In this document: positions 45,267 through 54,000 of the stretch, piece by piece
Numbering within the stretch: position 1 is the stretch's first letter
How the letters are laid out: each line of letters starts with the position of its first letter
Origin: Algoriphagus locisalis
GTDB lineage: Bacteria > Bacteroidota > Bacteroidia > Cytophagales > Cyclobacteriaceae
NCBI RefSeq assembly: GCF_900116615.1
Contig: NZ_FPBF01000002.1
Coordinates: 806,001-870,000 of the forward strand
Length of the DNA: 64,000 nucleotides
Direction: 5' to 3'
Position numbers and translations under genes: made by a program
Notes under the pieces: model-generated
Databases searched by the model: none
Seen by the model: the letters and a program-made list of their open reading frames with translations, nothing else
What the model was told of the DNA's origin: nothing

Positions 45267-45731
45267 TTAATCACAAGGCACGGGAGTTAACGCCATTTGA
45301 TGACTGTAATCCAAAGAATCAATATTGACCTGAACAGGAATTCCATCCACAGATTTCATCTCGCCAAACCCTTCTTTCCATCCTTCTTCAGTGTTTTTGA
45401 ATACCACCTGACGCTTTGAAGTAACACCTTCAGATTGAAAAGTGTATTCTGCTATGATCATATTATCACGGATTTCACCTTCGATTGTACCGCTGTTCTT
45501 ATCTTTTTCATAGATGGAATAATCTAAGGTGCCAGTGATATTAGTGCCGTCAACATGTGTGGTTAGTAGTACTGTATCTTTTTCCCCAAAGTATCTAAAG
45601 CATTCCGTGTTGATTTCTTCGGCGTGCTCTTCATCTGGGGAAAATGCTACATCAATTGGGGAATCTTCCTTAGGGCCTTTGCAGGATAGTATTGCTAAAA
45701 CAAAGATTAATATGGGTATTGAAGCTTTCAT
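45267..45731 (-). CDS. Uncharacterised lipoprotein
   Basis: 154 residues from ATG at 45731, which gives the lipoprotein signal MKASIPILIFVLAILSC; an earlier in-frame TTG at 45764 would add an unlikely N-terminus lying in the terminator. The mature part contains C-E/D-rich N-terminal residues, the segment GTNITGTLDYSIYEKDKNSGTI and a C-terminal cysteine pair region (VPCD). I do not recognise a domain. It faces the PD40 gene upstream on the same strand, with a terminator between them, so it is probably a separate unit. Confidence 0.78.
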   Translation of the reverse strand: MKASIPILIFVLAILSCKGPKEDSPIDVAFSPDEEHAEEINTECFRYFGEKDTVLLTTHVDGTNITGTLDYSIYEKDKNSGTIEGEIRDNMIIAEYTFQSEGVTSKRQVVFKNTEEGWKEGFGEMKSVDGIPVQVNIDSLDYSHQMALTPVPCD

Positions 45732-45765
45732 GGGGATTTTTGTTTTATTCACCCTTAATAACACA

Positions 45766-45795
45766 AAAAGACCGCCAATTGCTTGACAGTCTTTT
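45766..45795 (-). terminator. Terminator of the PD40 lipoprotein gene
   Basis: AAAAGAC / GTCTTTT form the base of a hairpin with partial pairing inside; on the minus strand it ends in a T tract (plus-strand ACACAAAAAG). Confidence 0.65.
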
Positions 45796-45817
45796 GGTTA
45801 AAAAAGCTTGCTAAGGT

Positions 45818-46927
45818 TTATTCACCTATCCACTCAGCCACGAAAAGATTCGTATCTCTAGTTCCGCCGTTGTTTCTATTGGAGGAAAAAACCAAATATT
45901 TGCCATCGTTAGAGAATACCGGAAATGCATCAAAAGTGCCATCGTGTGTAATTCGCGTTAGCCCAGTTCCATCCAGATTAACCATAAAAAGGTTGAAAGG
46001 ATAGCCTCTTTCCGTTTGATGATTTGAGGCAAAAATGATTTTTTCTCCAGATGGATGGAAGAACGGTGCCCAGTTGGCTTTGCCAAGGTCAGTGATTTTT
46101 TTTACGTCCGTTCCATCAGCATTTGCCACATAGAGTTCCATGCTCGTTGGCATTACCAGACCTTCTTTTAGCAAATCCTTATACACTTTTACGTCTTCCT
46201 CAGAAGTTGGTCGCGAAGCTCTCCAGATGATTTTGCTGCCGTCCGGTGAGAAAAATGCGCCACCGTCATATCCCAAATCTGAAGTGATCTGCTTCACATC
46301 TGTGCCATCAATATTCATGGTGAAAAGCTCCAAATCACCGGTTCTCAAGGAGGTGAACACGATTTTATCACCTTTTGGAGAAACTGTAGCTTCCGCATCG
46401 TATCCCGGTTCGCTGGTCAGTTGTGAAAGTATATTGCCTTCCAAATCAGCTGTGAAAACGTCGAAGGAATCATAAATAGGCCATACATACTTGCCGTCTT
46501 CTCTTCTCTCCGGCACCGGCGGACAATTTTCCCCTCCTGGGTGCGTGGATGCATAGACTATACTTTTATTATCTGGAAGAAAATAAGAACAAGTCGTTCT
46601 TCCTAAACCCGTACTCAGACGTTTGGGGGTGTTATTTTTCAAATCATCGGTTTTCCAATTGGTATAAAATATCTGATCGCATTCTGCTCCCCACTCACTG
46701 TAGTCCGATTGAAAAACCAACATGGAATCGTCAAATGACCAATAAGCCTCTGCATTATTTCCCCCAAAGGTCAATTGCTTGATATTTTTCAGATACTTCA
46801 TTTCCTCAGGCGTCAGCAGCAAAGAATCTGATGCCGAATGTACTGCTGTTTCTATTTCAGTTTGAACTTCTGTTTTTGGGCTGCATGCAAAGGAAATCAG
46901 CAGCAGGGAAAAAAGGATTTGTCTCAT
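45818..46927 (-). CDS. TolB-like PD40/WD40-type propeller lipoprotein
   Basis: 369 residues, lipoprotein signal with lipobox SFAC (Cys15). The rest is a TolB-like six-bladed beta propeller built from PD40 repeats, seen as GYDAEATVSPKGDKIVFTSLRTGDLELFTMNIDGT, GGAFFSPDGSKIIWRASRP, ANWAPFFHPSGEKIIFASNH and DAFPVFSNDGKYLVFSSNRN. A cell-envelope binding or scaffold function is likely; the partner is unknown. It is divergent from the M28 peptidase gene, and both are exported lipoproteins, so they may be functionally linked; that is inference. Confidence 0.88.
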   Translation of the reverse strand: MRQILFSLLLISFACSPKTEVQTEIETAVHSASDSLLLTPEEMKYLKNIKQLTFGGNNAEAYWSFDDSMLVFQSDYSEWGAECDQIFYTNWKTDDLKNNTPKRLSTGLGRTTCSYFLPDNKSIVYASTHPGGENCPPVPERREDGKYVWPIYDSFDVFTADLEGNILSQLTSEPGYDAEATVSPKGDKIVFTSLRTGDLELFTMNIDGTDVKQITSDLGYDGGAFFSPDGSKIIWRASRPTSEEDVKVYKDLLKEGLVMPTSMELYVANADGTDVKKITDLGKANWAPFFHPSGEKIIFASNHQTERGYPFNLFMVNLDGTGLTRITHDGTFDAFPVFSNDGKYLVFSSNRNNGGTRDTNLFVAEWIGE

Positions 46928-46973
46928 TTTAAGCTATGAATTATTAGAATTGCTGCGCAAAGTTACCATTTAT

Positions 46974-46981
46974 TATCTTTG
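46974..46981 (+). promoter_or_regulatory. Promoter -7 box for the M28 peptidase gene
   Basis: TATCTTTG with a TTG at 46950-46952 and a 21-base spacer, the best match in this window to the Bacteroidota promoter (TTG, 17-23 bases, TAnnTTTG). It places the transcript start near 46988, just before the peptidase ATG codons at 46989 and 47001. Confidence 0.55.
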
Positions 46982-47000
46982 GCAAAAGATGATAAAAGAC

Positions 47001-48245
47001 ATGAACTTTTCACCAAAATATACGCTAGCTGCAGTTGCAGGAGCATTACTAATATGGAGTTGTGATACTGCTCCTTCAGATCAAAGCATAAAAGCTGGAT
47101 TAAAAGAAGATGTAACTTATCTAGCTGCAGATGATCTTGGAGGTCGAGCTATTGGCACAGTAGGCGAGCAAAAGGCGGCTGAATACCTTGCGGCTGAGTT
47201 CAAAGAAGTAGGTTTACTGCCAAAAGGTACCGAAGAATATTTCCAACCATTCACCGTATCAAAACCCACTAATCCTCATGAGGAAGCCGTAATCGGAACA
47301 GACGGTGAAGGTGTGACAGGAAGGAACGTGATAGGCTTCATTGACAACAAGTCTGAAAACACCATAGTCATCGGAGCGCACTTTGATCACTTGGGAATGG
47401 GTGGAAATGGTTCTTTGCATCGTGGCGACTCTGCGATCCACAATGGAGCAGATGACAATGCCAGCGGGACAGCTGCTTTGGTGGCTTTGGCTAGAATCCT
47501 AAAACATGAAGAGCACAAAAGCAACTTTCTATTCATCGCTTTCTCTGGCGAGGAAAATGGCCTTTGGGGTTCGAATTACTTTGTAAAAAATCCTACCATC
47601 GAGCTTTCGCAAGTCAATTACATGATCAACATGGATATGGTGGGTCGATTGAATGCTGAAAAGACGCTTGCAATCAATGGTGTGGGAACCAGTCCTAGTT
47701 TCCTTCCTGCCTTGGATTTGGCAAATGCAGATAGTTTGAAATTAGTAACCTCTGAATCTGGTGTTGGCCCTTCGGATCACACTTCTTTTTACTTACAGGA
47801 TCTTCCAGTACTACACTTTTTCACCGGGCAGCATGAGGATTACCACAAGCCTACTGATGATTCGGAATTGATCAATTTCGACGGTTTGCTGCTTGTGGTG
47901 AAATACATTGATCGCTTGGTGGATCAATTGGACGTAGAGCCAAAACTTGCTTTTACCAAGACGAAAGATTCCTCAGGTGATTCTCCAAGATTCACAGTTT
48001 CCCTCGGCGTTGTTCCGGATTATCTTTATGATGGAAAAGGCATGAGAATCGACGGTGTCTCTGAGGACAAACCAGCTCAGGCTGCTGGACTGATGAAAGG
48101 TGACGTGGTAGTGCAGATGGGCGATTCTACGATTGTGGATATGATGAGTTACATGAGAGCGCTAAGTGCTTTTCAGAAAGGTGATGAAGCCACAGTAGCC
48201 TATGAAAGGGATGGAGAAAAGAAGGAAGTGAAGGTTGTTTTTTAA
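47001..48245 (+). CDS. M28-family aminopeptidase lipoprotein with PDZ domain
   Basis: 415 residues from ATG 47001 (ATG 46989 is also possible). The lipoprotein signal has lipobox WSC (Cys21). The M28 zinc peptidase core shows the metal ligands His in GAHFDHLG, Asp in NGADDNASG, the catalytic and binding Glu pair in SGEENGLWGS, Asp in NMDMVGR and His in GQHEDYHKPTDD. A C-terminal PDZ domain (about 330-415, MRIDGVSEDKPAQAAGLMKGDVVVQM) probably binds peptide ends. It should remove N-terminal residues from peptides in the envelope. The dispersed repeat and a terminator follow directly. Confidence 0.92.
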   Translation: MNFSPKYTLAAVAGALLIWSCDTAPSDQSIKAGLKEDVTYLAADDLGGRAIGTVGEQKAAEYLAAEFKEVGLLPKGTEEYFQPFTVSKPTNPHEEAVIGTDGEGVTGRNVIGFIDNKSENTIVIGAHFDHLGMGGNGSLHRGDSAIHNGADDNASGTAALVALARILKHEEHKSNFLFIAFSGEENGLWGSNYFVKNPTIELSQVNYMINMDMVGRLNAEKTLAINGVGTSPSFLPALDLANADSLKLVTSESGVGPSDHTSFYLQDLPVLHFFTGQHEDYHKPTDDSELINFDGLLLVVKYIDRLVDQLDVEPKLAFTKTKDSSGDSPRFTVSLGVVPDYLYDGKGMRIDGVSEDKPAQAAGLMKGDVVVQMGDSTIVDMMSYMRALSAFQKGDEATVAYERDGEKKEVKVVF

Positions 48246-48277
48246 GAGCCAAGAAGCTAGAATTTAGAATCAAGAGT
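48242..48277. repeat. Dispersed intergenic repeat, copy B
   Basis: Starting at the stop codon of the M28 gene, AAGAGCCAAGAAGCTAGAAT is identical to copy A at 26818-26839, then AGAATCAAGAGT repeats the next block of copy A after an 8-base insertion. Confidence 0.72.
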
Positions 48278-48290
48278 GTAAAAAAACATA

Positions 48291-48319
48291 CCCCGAGATC
48301 TCATCAATCTCGGGGTTTT
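48291..48319. terminator. Bidirectional terminator between peptidase and GH43 genes
   Basis: Perfect 8-bp stem CCCCGAGA / TCTCGGGG with a 9-base loop, an A run on the left and TTTTG on the right. Confidence 0.8.
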
Positions 48320-48413
48320 GTTTTACCTTTTACTGTTAAAGTAAAATATAGATTTTCTTATTTTACTTTCGTTCCGTATTTCTAAGCCTTCAAATACGCT
48401 TAAAATCAAGGGG

Positions 48414-49445
48414 TTAATTGATTGGGTTCGCTTCCACGCCCTCGAAAGTCATTTTCACCGGCTTGATGGTCCCGTCTTCGTTGAATTCCAGCACGTCAAT
48501 CGCAGTCACACGGTGATCTCTGCCTTCATTTGGAATAGGTCTGCGGTGATAGACCATATACCAATCATCGCTCCCCGGCTTTTGAATCACGGAATTATGA
48601 CCCGCTCCAGTGGCGATAGTAGTGTCTTTTTCCAGAATGGTGCCGATTCTGTCCCAAGGGCCATGGATATTGTCAGACATGGCATAGGCAACTTTGTAAC
48701 TGTCATTTGTCCAGCCACCTTCAGACCACATAAAATAGTATTTCCCTTCTCTGATAAATACAAAAGGTCCTTCTACGTAGCCTTCCGGGGTGATTTCATG
48801 GAAAAGCTCTCCATCCTCCCAAGGCTCAAATCCTGTGAAATCGGCATTTAACTTACCAATGTTACAGTGACTCCAGCCTCCGTAAAGCATATAGTATGTG
48901 CCGTCGGTGTCTTTGAAAACGAACTGGTCAATAGGTTGCGCGTCATTATAAAACTCTGAAAGCAAAGGTTCGCCAATATGATCCTTAAATGGTCCACTTG
49001 GTGAATCAGCCACAGCTACACCCAATCCACCAAAATGGTTGATATCATTATTCGGATCCCAGCCCGGGCGGCTCGGTCGCTGGATGTCGTTGGCAGAAAA
49101 GAAAAGATAATATTTCCCGTCTTTTTCGATTGCAGCTGGAGCCCACATCGCTTGTCTGGCCCATTTGATAGCTGCGGTGTCGAGGATATTTTCATGCTTT
49201 TCCCAAGTCACTAGGTCCTTGGATGAGAAAGCATCGAAATGCAATTGATCGGTATATCCTGCGGAAAAAGTCGGATAAATCCAGTATTCATCCCCAAAGA
49301 CGATTCCTTCAGGATCTGCGTACCAGCCTTCAAAAATAGGATTTCCGGCGCGCTTAGGAGCTTCTTTCTCTTCTACTGTTTTTGGGGAAGAGCAGGCAAA
49401 AGCTAAAGCAATAGTCCCGGTTAATAAAGTATAGCTAAGTTTCAT
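48414..49445 (-). CDS. Glycoside hydrolase family 43 lipoprotein
   Basis: 343 residues, lipoprotein signal with lipobox AFAC (Cys18). Five-bladed propeller of GH43 (arabinofuranosidase/xylosidase type): catalytic base Asp in WYADPEGIVFGDEYWIYPTFS near residue 44, the pKa-tuning Asp in IDQFVFKDTDGTYYMLYGG, and the acid Glu in VEGPFVFIREGKYYFMWSEGG near 220. It probably trims arabinose or xylose side chains of plant or algal glycans at the cell surface. It stands alone; no SusC/SusD pair is near, so it is not part of a visible utilisation locus. Confidence 0.9.
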   Translation of the reverse strand: MKLSYTLLTGTIALAFACSSPKTVEEKEAPKRAGNPIFEGWYADPEGIVFGDEYWIYPTFSAGYTDQLHFDAFSSKDLVTWEKHENILDTAAIKWARQAMWAPAAIEKDGKYYLFFSANDIQRPSRPGWDPNNDINHFGGLGVAVADSPSGPFKDHIGEPLLSEFYNDAQPIDQFVFKDTDGTYYMLYGGWSHCNIGKLNADFTGFEPWEDGELFHEITPEGYVEGPFVFIREGKYYFMWSEGGWTNDSYKVAYAMSDNIHGPWDRIGTILEKDTTIATGAGHNSVIQKPGSDDWYMVYHRRPIPNEGRDHRVTAIDVLEFNEDGTIKPVKMTFEGVEANPIN

Positions 49446-49544
49446 AATAAGGGGTAAGGTCGTATGAATTGGAAATTTAAGCAGTCGGATTCAAATGAAG
49501 ATGTGTCTGGTGTAAAAGTGTCAAAATATGAGGTTTTTCTTATC

Positions 49545-49620
49545 ATGAGCCGATTAAATCTATTATTCGGCTCATAAAATAGATTATTATGAGCCGAATA
49601 AGCGGTATATTTGGCTCATG
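49545..49620. promoter_or_regulatory. Palindromic operator region ahead of the Fic gene
   Basis: Four copies of ATGAGCCGA in alternating directions: 49545-49553 (+), 49567-49575 (-), 49589-49597 (+) and 49611-49619 (-, one mismatch). The two middle copies lie in a perfect 15-bp inverted repeat, 49563-49577 and 49587-49601 with a 9-base loop. The last copy overlaps the Fic start codon at 49618. This looks like a binding site for a winged-helix protein, possibly the Fic protein's own C-terminal domain. Confidence 0.8.
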
Positions 49621-50730
49621 AGTTTTAATTGGGAACAGTCGGATTGGCCAAAGTTTACCTACAAAGAAGGTAAATCAGGAAAACTACTGCCTGATTTTCT
49701 TATGAAATCCGGGCAATTATCTGGTGTGCTCACTGGTTTGTCGGAAGGAAATCAGACTGAACTGCTTCTGGAAATGATGGTAGTAGAAGCCATCAAAACT
49801 TCCGAAATCGAAGGGGAATTTCTCAGTCGCCCCGATGTGATGTCTTCCATCAAAAAGAATCTGGGAATCCATGAGGAGCAACCCTTACTGGTCAAAGATC
49901 AGCGGGCAAAAGGAATAGCTAAACTGATGATCAAGGTACGATCTGAATTTGCCCAAGACTTGACTCAAGAAATGCTTTTTGAATGGCATGAGCTGCTCAT
50001 GGAAGGCAATCGCTATGTCGGAACTGGTCAATGGCGAGTGGACTCTTCGCCTATGCAGGTGGTTTCAGGAGCTATCGGAAAAGAAATCGTGCATTTCGAA
50101 GCACCACCTTCGAAGCAGGTTCCTTCAGAAATGAATGCCTTTATTTTATGGTTTAACGAAACTGCTCCCGGCAATACAAAGGAGATAAACAATCCGTTGA
50201 TCCGGTCTGCGATCACGCATTTGTACTTTGAGTCGATCCACCCCTTTGAGGATGGAAATGGGCGAATCGGCCGTGCTTTGGCAGAAAAGGCCCTGCATCA
50301 GGGTCTGGGTCATGCAACCTTGATCAGTCTTTCCAGTACAATTGAGGCGAATAAAAATGAGTATTACAACGCCTTAAAAAACGGACAAAGTGCTAACGAA
50401 ATCTCAGGTTGGCTGGATTATTTTGCCTATACAGTCCATCATGCACAGCTGAGCGCAGAGGAACTGATCAACTTCACACTTCAAAAAGTCAAGTTTTTTG
50501 ATCGCTATAAGGAAGTATTGAATGAACGCCAAGTCAAAGTTATCAATCGCATGCTAGCTGAAGGCCCAACTGGTTTTGAAGGAGGGATGACTGCTAAGAA
50601 ATATATTGCGATTACTAAAGCCTCGAAGGCGACAGCCACACGGGATTTACAGGCTTTGGTAGAATTAGGCGTCTTTTTGCCGCAAGGCGGAGGGCGAAGT
50701 GTGAGCTATGAATTGGTAATTAATGGCTAA
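49618..50730 (+). CDS. Fic-family AMP-transferase-like protein with winged helix
   Basis: 370 residues. An N-terminal DUF4172-type Fic extension (FNWEQSDWPKFTY) is followed by the inhibitory helix motif (S/T)xxxEG as T61-E65-G66 (TSEIEG), marking a class II Fic protein in which the Glu blocks ATP. The Fic core carries the complete catalytic loop HPFEDGNGRIGR (His208). The C-terminal 80 residues (LNERQVKVINRMLAEGP ... KASKATATRDLQALVELGVF) form a winged helix. It should AMPylate a protein, or reverse that, and may bind its own operator. The target is unknown. Confidence 0.92.
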   Translation: MSFNWEQSDWPKFTYKEGKSGKLLPDFLMKSGQLSGVLTGLSEGNQTELLLEMMVVEAIKTSEIEGEFLSRPDVMSSIKKNLGIHEEQPLLVKDQRAKGIAKLMIKVRSEFAQDLTQEMLFEWHELLMEGNRYVGTGQWRVDSSPMQVVSGAIGKEIVHFEAPPSKQVPSEMNAFILWFNETAPGNTKEINNPLIRSAITHLYFESIHPFEDGNGRIGRALAEKALHQGLGHATLISLSSTIEANKNEYYNALKNGQSANEISGWLDYFAYTVHHAQLSAEELINFTLQKVKFFDRYKEVLNERQVKVINRMLAEGPTGFEGGMTAKKYIAITKASKATATRDLQALVELGVFLPQGGGRSVSYELVING

Positions 50731-50765
50731 GAGCAAGACACGGGTATCAAGATGCTAGAGCTAAA
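50731..50765. repeat. Dispersed intergenic repeat, short diverged copy
   Basis: After the Fic stop the words GAGCAAGACACGG, TATCAAGATGCTAGAG recall the repeat at 26818 and 31958. Similarity is weak and partial. Confidence 0.35.
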
Positions 50766-50874
50766 TGGATTGTAAAATTGCAAAATTTGAAGACTGGAAA
50801 ATTGGAACAGTGACTTCGTCTATTGAAAGCTGGCATTTTTTACGATTCACCCTCCCAGAAAGGGGGATTTCTCC

Positions 50875-50882
50875 TATCTTTG
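50875..50882 (+). promoter_or_regulatory. Candidate -7 box ahead of the structured RNA
   Basis: TATCTTTG fits TAnnTTTG and lies about 7 bases before the expected 5' end of the RNA candidate at 50890-51020. No TTG -33 element. Confidence 0.42.
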
Positions 50883-50889
50883 TGCCTGC

Positions 50890-51020
50890 TTTTGAGGAGG
50901 ATGTTTCCTTGATCGCGTGAGGGATAGCAGCGGTATCGGCGAACCCCGATAGTTATCGGGGGAAGTCGATAAGAGCGGATAGCCCGACCCCGGCTTTTTC
51001 AGACGGGGGCACGCCCAAAA
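50890..51020 (+). ncRNA. Structured RNA candidate (Flavo-1-like) upstream of ileS
   Basis: A compact multibranched fold: outer stem GCGTG 50915-50919 with CACGC 51010-51014; GGG 50921-50923 with CCC 50983-50985; TATCG 50934-50938 with CGATA 50967-50971; hairpin CCCCGAT 50944-50950 with ATCGGGG 50955-50961; and hairpin CCCCG 50988-50992 with CGGGG 51004-51008. Unpaired AGCGG occurs twice, facing AGCGGATAGCC. These features recall the Flavo-1 RNA family of Bacteroidota from memory; no covariance search was possible. It has its own promoter box but no clear T tract, so it may also be the leader of ileS. Confidence 0.55.
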
Positions 51021-51057
51021 ATAAATTATCACCTACTTGCCCTTAAGAAAGGATACA

Positions 51058-54000
51058 GTGAAGACATATCAGGAATTTAAACAAGTGGATTATCCCGAAA
51101 TCGGGGAATCTGTATTGAAGTACTGGAAAGAAAACCAGATTTTCGAGCAATCAGTAGCCAACCGTGACGGTGCGGAGACATTTACTTTTTTCGAAGGCCC
51201 GCCTTCTGCAAATGGTACGCCGGGAATTCACCACGTGATGGCGCGAGCGATCAAGGATGTTTTCTGCCGATACAAAACGCTTCAAGGCTTCCAAGTGAAG
51301 CGAAAAGGCGGTTGGGATACGCACGGCTTGCCTGTGGAATTGCAGGTGGAGAAGGAATTGGGTATTACTAAAGAAGATATCGGGAAGAAAATCTCCGTAG
51401 AAGAATACAACCAAAAATGTCGTGAGACGGTCATGCGATTCAAGGATCAGTGGGATGAGATGACCGAGAAAATAGGCTATTGGGTGGATCTGGATGATCC
51501 CTACATCACTTTTGAGCCGAAATATATAGAGTCGGTTTGGAGCTTGCTAAAGAAGCTTTATGAGAAAGATCTGATCTACAAAGGCTATACGATTCAGCCA
51601 TATTCTCCTGCGGCAGGAACAGGATTGAGTTCACACGAACTGAATCAGCCTGGAACTTATAAGGACGTAAAAGATACTTCCATCACTGCCCAGTTCAAAT
51701 TGAAAGGCGAGGAAAATACCTACATCCTCGCTTGGACGACTACGCCTTGGACTTTGCCTGCCAACTCAGCTTTGGCTATCGGAGAGAACTTGGATTATGT
51801 GAAAGTGAAGACTTTCAACCCATATACTTTCGAAGCTTGTACGGTGATTTTGGCGAAAGCCAGAATGAATTCCTACCTGAATCCAAAGGCAGCTGAGCTG
51901 AAATCGGAGGATTACAACCGCGGCGACAAATTGATTCCATTCGAAGTAATCGAGGAATTCAAAGGAAAAGACATGTTGGGTTGGGAATACGAGCAATTGT
52001 TCCCGATAGCTGGTTTGGCGCTTGCACACCCAGCTTTCACGGTCGTTTCTGGTGACTATGTGACTACCGAAGATGGTACGGGCATAGTCCATCTTGCGAA
52101 AGCATTTGGTGCGGATGACTTTAGAACTTTGGCACAAAATAATGTGCCTGGTGTCTTCGTGAAGGATGAGCAAGGAAAGGATCTTCCGATTGTGGATAAG
52201 CGAGGAAAGTTTATCACTATGGTAGGTGAATACCTGCTGGAAAAAGTAGCTGAACATGGCATAACTGCGCATAAAGAATATGGTGCGGATGATTTCTATG
52301 TGAAAAACTACACCGAGGATGATGAGAACGCGGCGGACTTTAAGAGCACCGACGTGATCATTTCTATCATCTTGAAAAATGAAAATAAGGCCTTCAAGGT
52401 CGAGAAATACGAGCACAGTTATCCACACTGCTGGAGAACTGACAAGCCTGTGCTTTACTATCCAATGGACAGTTGGTTTATCAAAACCACAGCTTACAAG
52501 GATCGATTAGTGGAGTTGAATAAGACTATCAACTGGAAGCCTGAGGCTACCGGGACGGGTCGTTTTGGCAACTGGCTGGAAAATCTTGTGGATTGGAATT
52601 TGAGTAGATCCCGATTCTGGGGCACTCCGCTTCCTATCTGGAGAACTGAGGATGGTAAAGAAGAGCGCTGTATAGGATCTATCGCTGAGCTTGAACAGGC
52701 GATTGAGGAATCTATCGCAAAAGGATTCATGGAGAAGTCACCTTATGAAGGCAAGGAATTAGATCTGCACCGTCCGTATGTGGATGATGTGATTTTGGTT
52801 TCTGCTTCTGGAGAAAAAATGGTACGTGAATCAGATTTGATCGATGTTTGGTTTGATTCTGGAGCCATGCCGTATGCGCAATGGCATTATCCATTTGAAA
52901 ACGAGGATATTTTCAACGCCAACTATCCGGCAGATTACATAGCGGAAGGTGTGGATCAGACTCGCGGTTGGTTCTTCACACTACATGCGATTGCGGTGAT
53001 GTTATTTGATAGCGTGGCTTTCAAAAACGTGATTGCAAATGGATTGGTGCTGGATAAAAACGGTAACAAAATGTCCAAGCGATTGGGCAATGCAGTGGAT
53101 CCTTTCAAAACATTGAAAGAATACGGCCCAGATGCTGTCCGCTGGTACATGCTAAGCAATGCCAATCCTTGGGATAATTTGAAATTCAATCTGGATGGGG
53201 TAACTGAGGTGCAGCGTAGATTCTTTGGCACACTTCAGAACACCTATAATTTTTTCGCGCTTTATGCAAATCTGGATGCTTTTGTCTATGACAAATCCAA
53301 AGCTATTCCAGTTTCAGATCGTGCTGAATTAGATCAGTGGATCGTTTCCAAACTTCAGTCTTTGATCACTGAAGTGGAAGAAGCGATGGACAATTACGAT
53401 GCGACCAAAGCAACCCGCGCGATCATGAGTTTCACAGTGGATCAGCTATCCAATTGGTACGTGCGACTGGCAAGAAAGAGATTCTGGAGAGGTGAAATGA
53501 ATGCGGATAAACAGGCGGCATACGAAACGCTCTACGAATCTCTGCTTACACTTTCTCAGTTGATGTCTTCCTTCGCTCCATTCTATGCAGATTGGTTGTA
53601 CCAAAACTTGACTGAATCCGGAGTCGAGGCTAAATCTTCCGTGCATTTGACGGATTGGGTGGATGCCGATTCAGCTTTGATCAACAAAGATCTTGAAGAA
53701 AGCATGGAGTTGGCTCAGACAATTTCCTCTTTGGTTCACTCACTGCGAAAGAAAGAGAAAATGAAAGTGCGTCAGCCTTTGCAACGTATCCTAATTCCAA
53801 TCTTGAAAGAAAAAACAAAAGCTCAGATCGAGCATTTGGCAGAATTGATCAAGTCAGAGGTGAACATCAAGGACATTGAATTCATTGACGATGCTTCCGG
53901 AATTTTGGTGAAAAATGTGAAGCCAAATCTTCCCGTTCTAGGAAAGAAACTAGGACCGAAAATGCGTTTTGTCGTAGTAGCAATAAATAAATGGGAGCAA

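Noticed and set aside
50883..51036. T-box or classical amino-acid attenuator before ileS
   Set aside because: No T-box sequence (such as TGGNACC) or leader peptide with Ile codons was found; T-boxes are mainly a Firmicutes feature. The fold is better described as a Flavo-1-like RNA.
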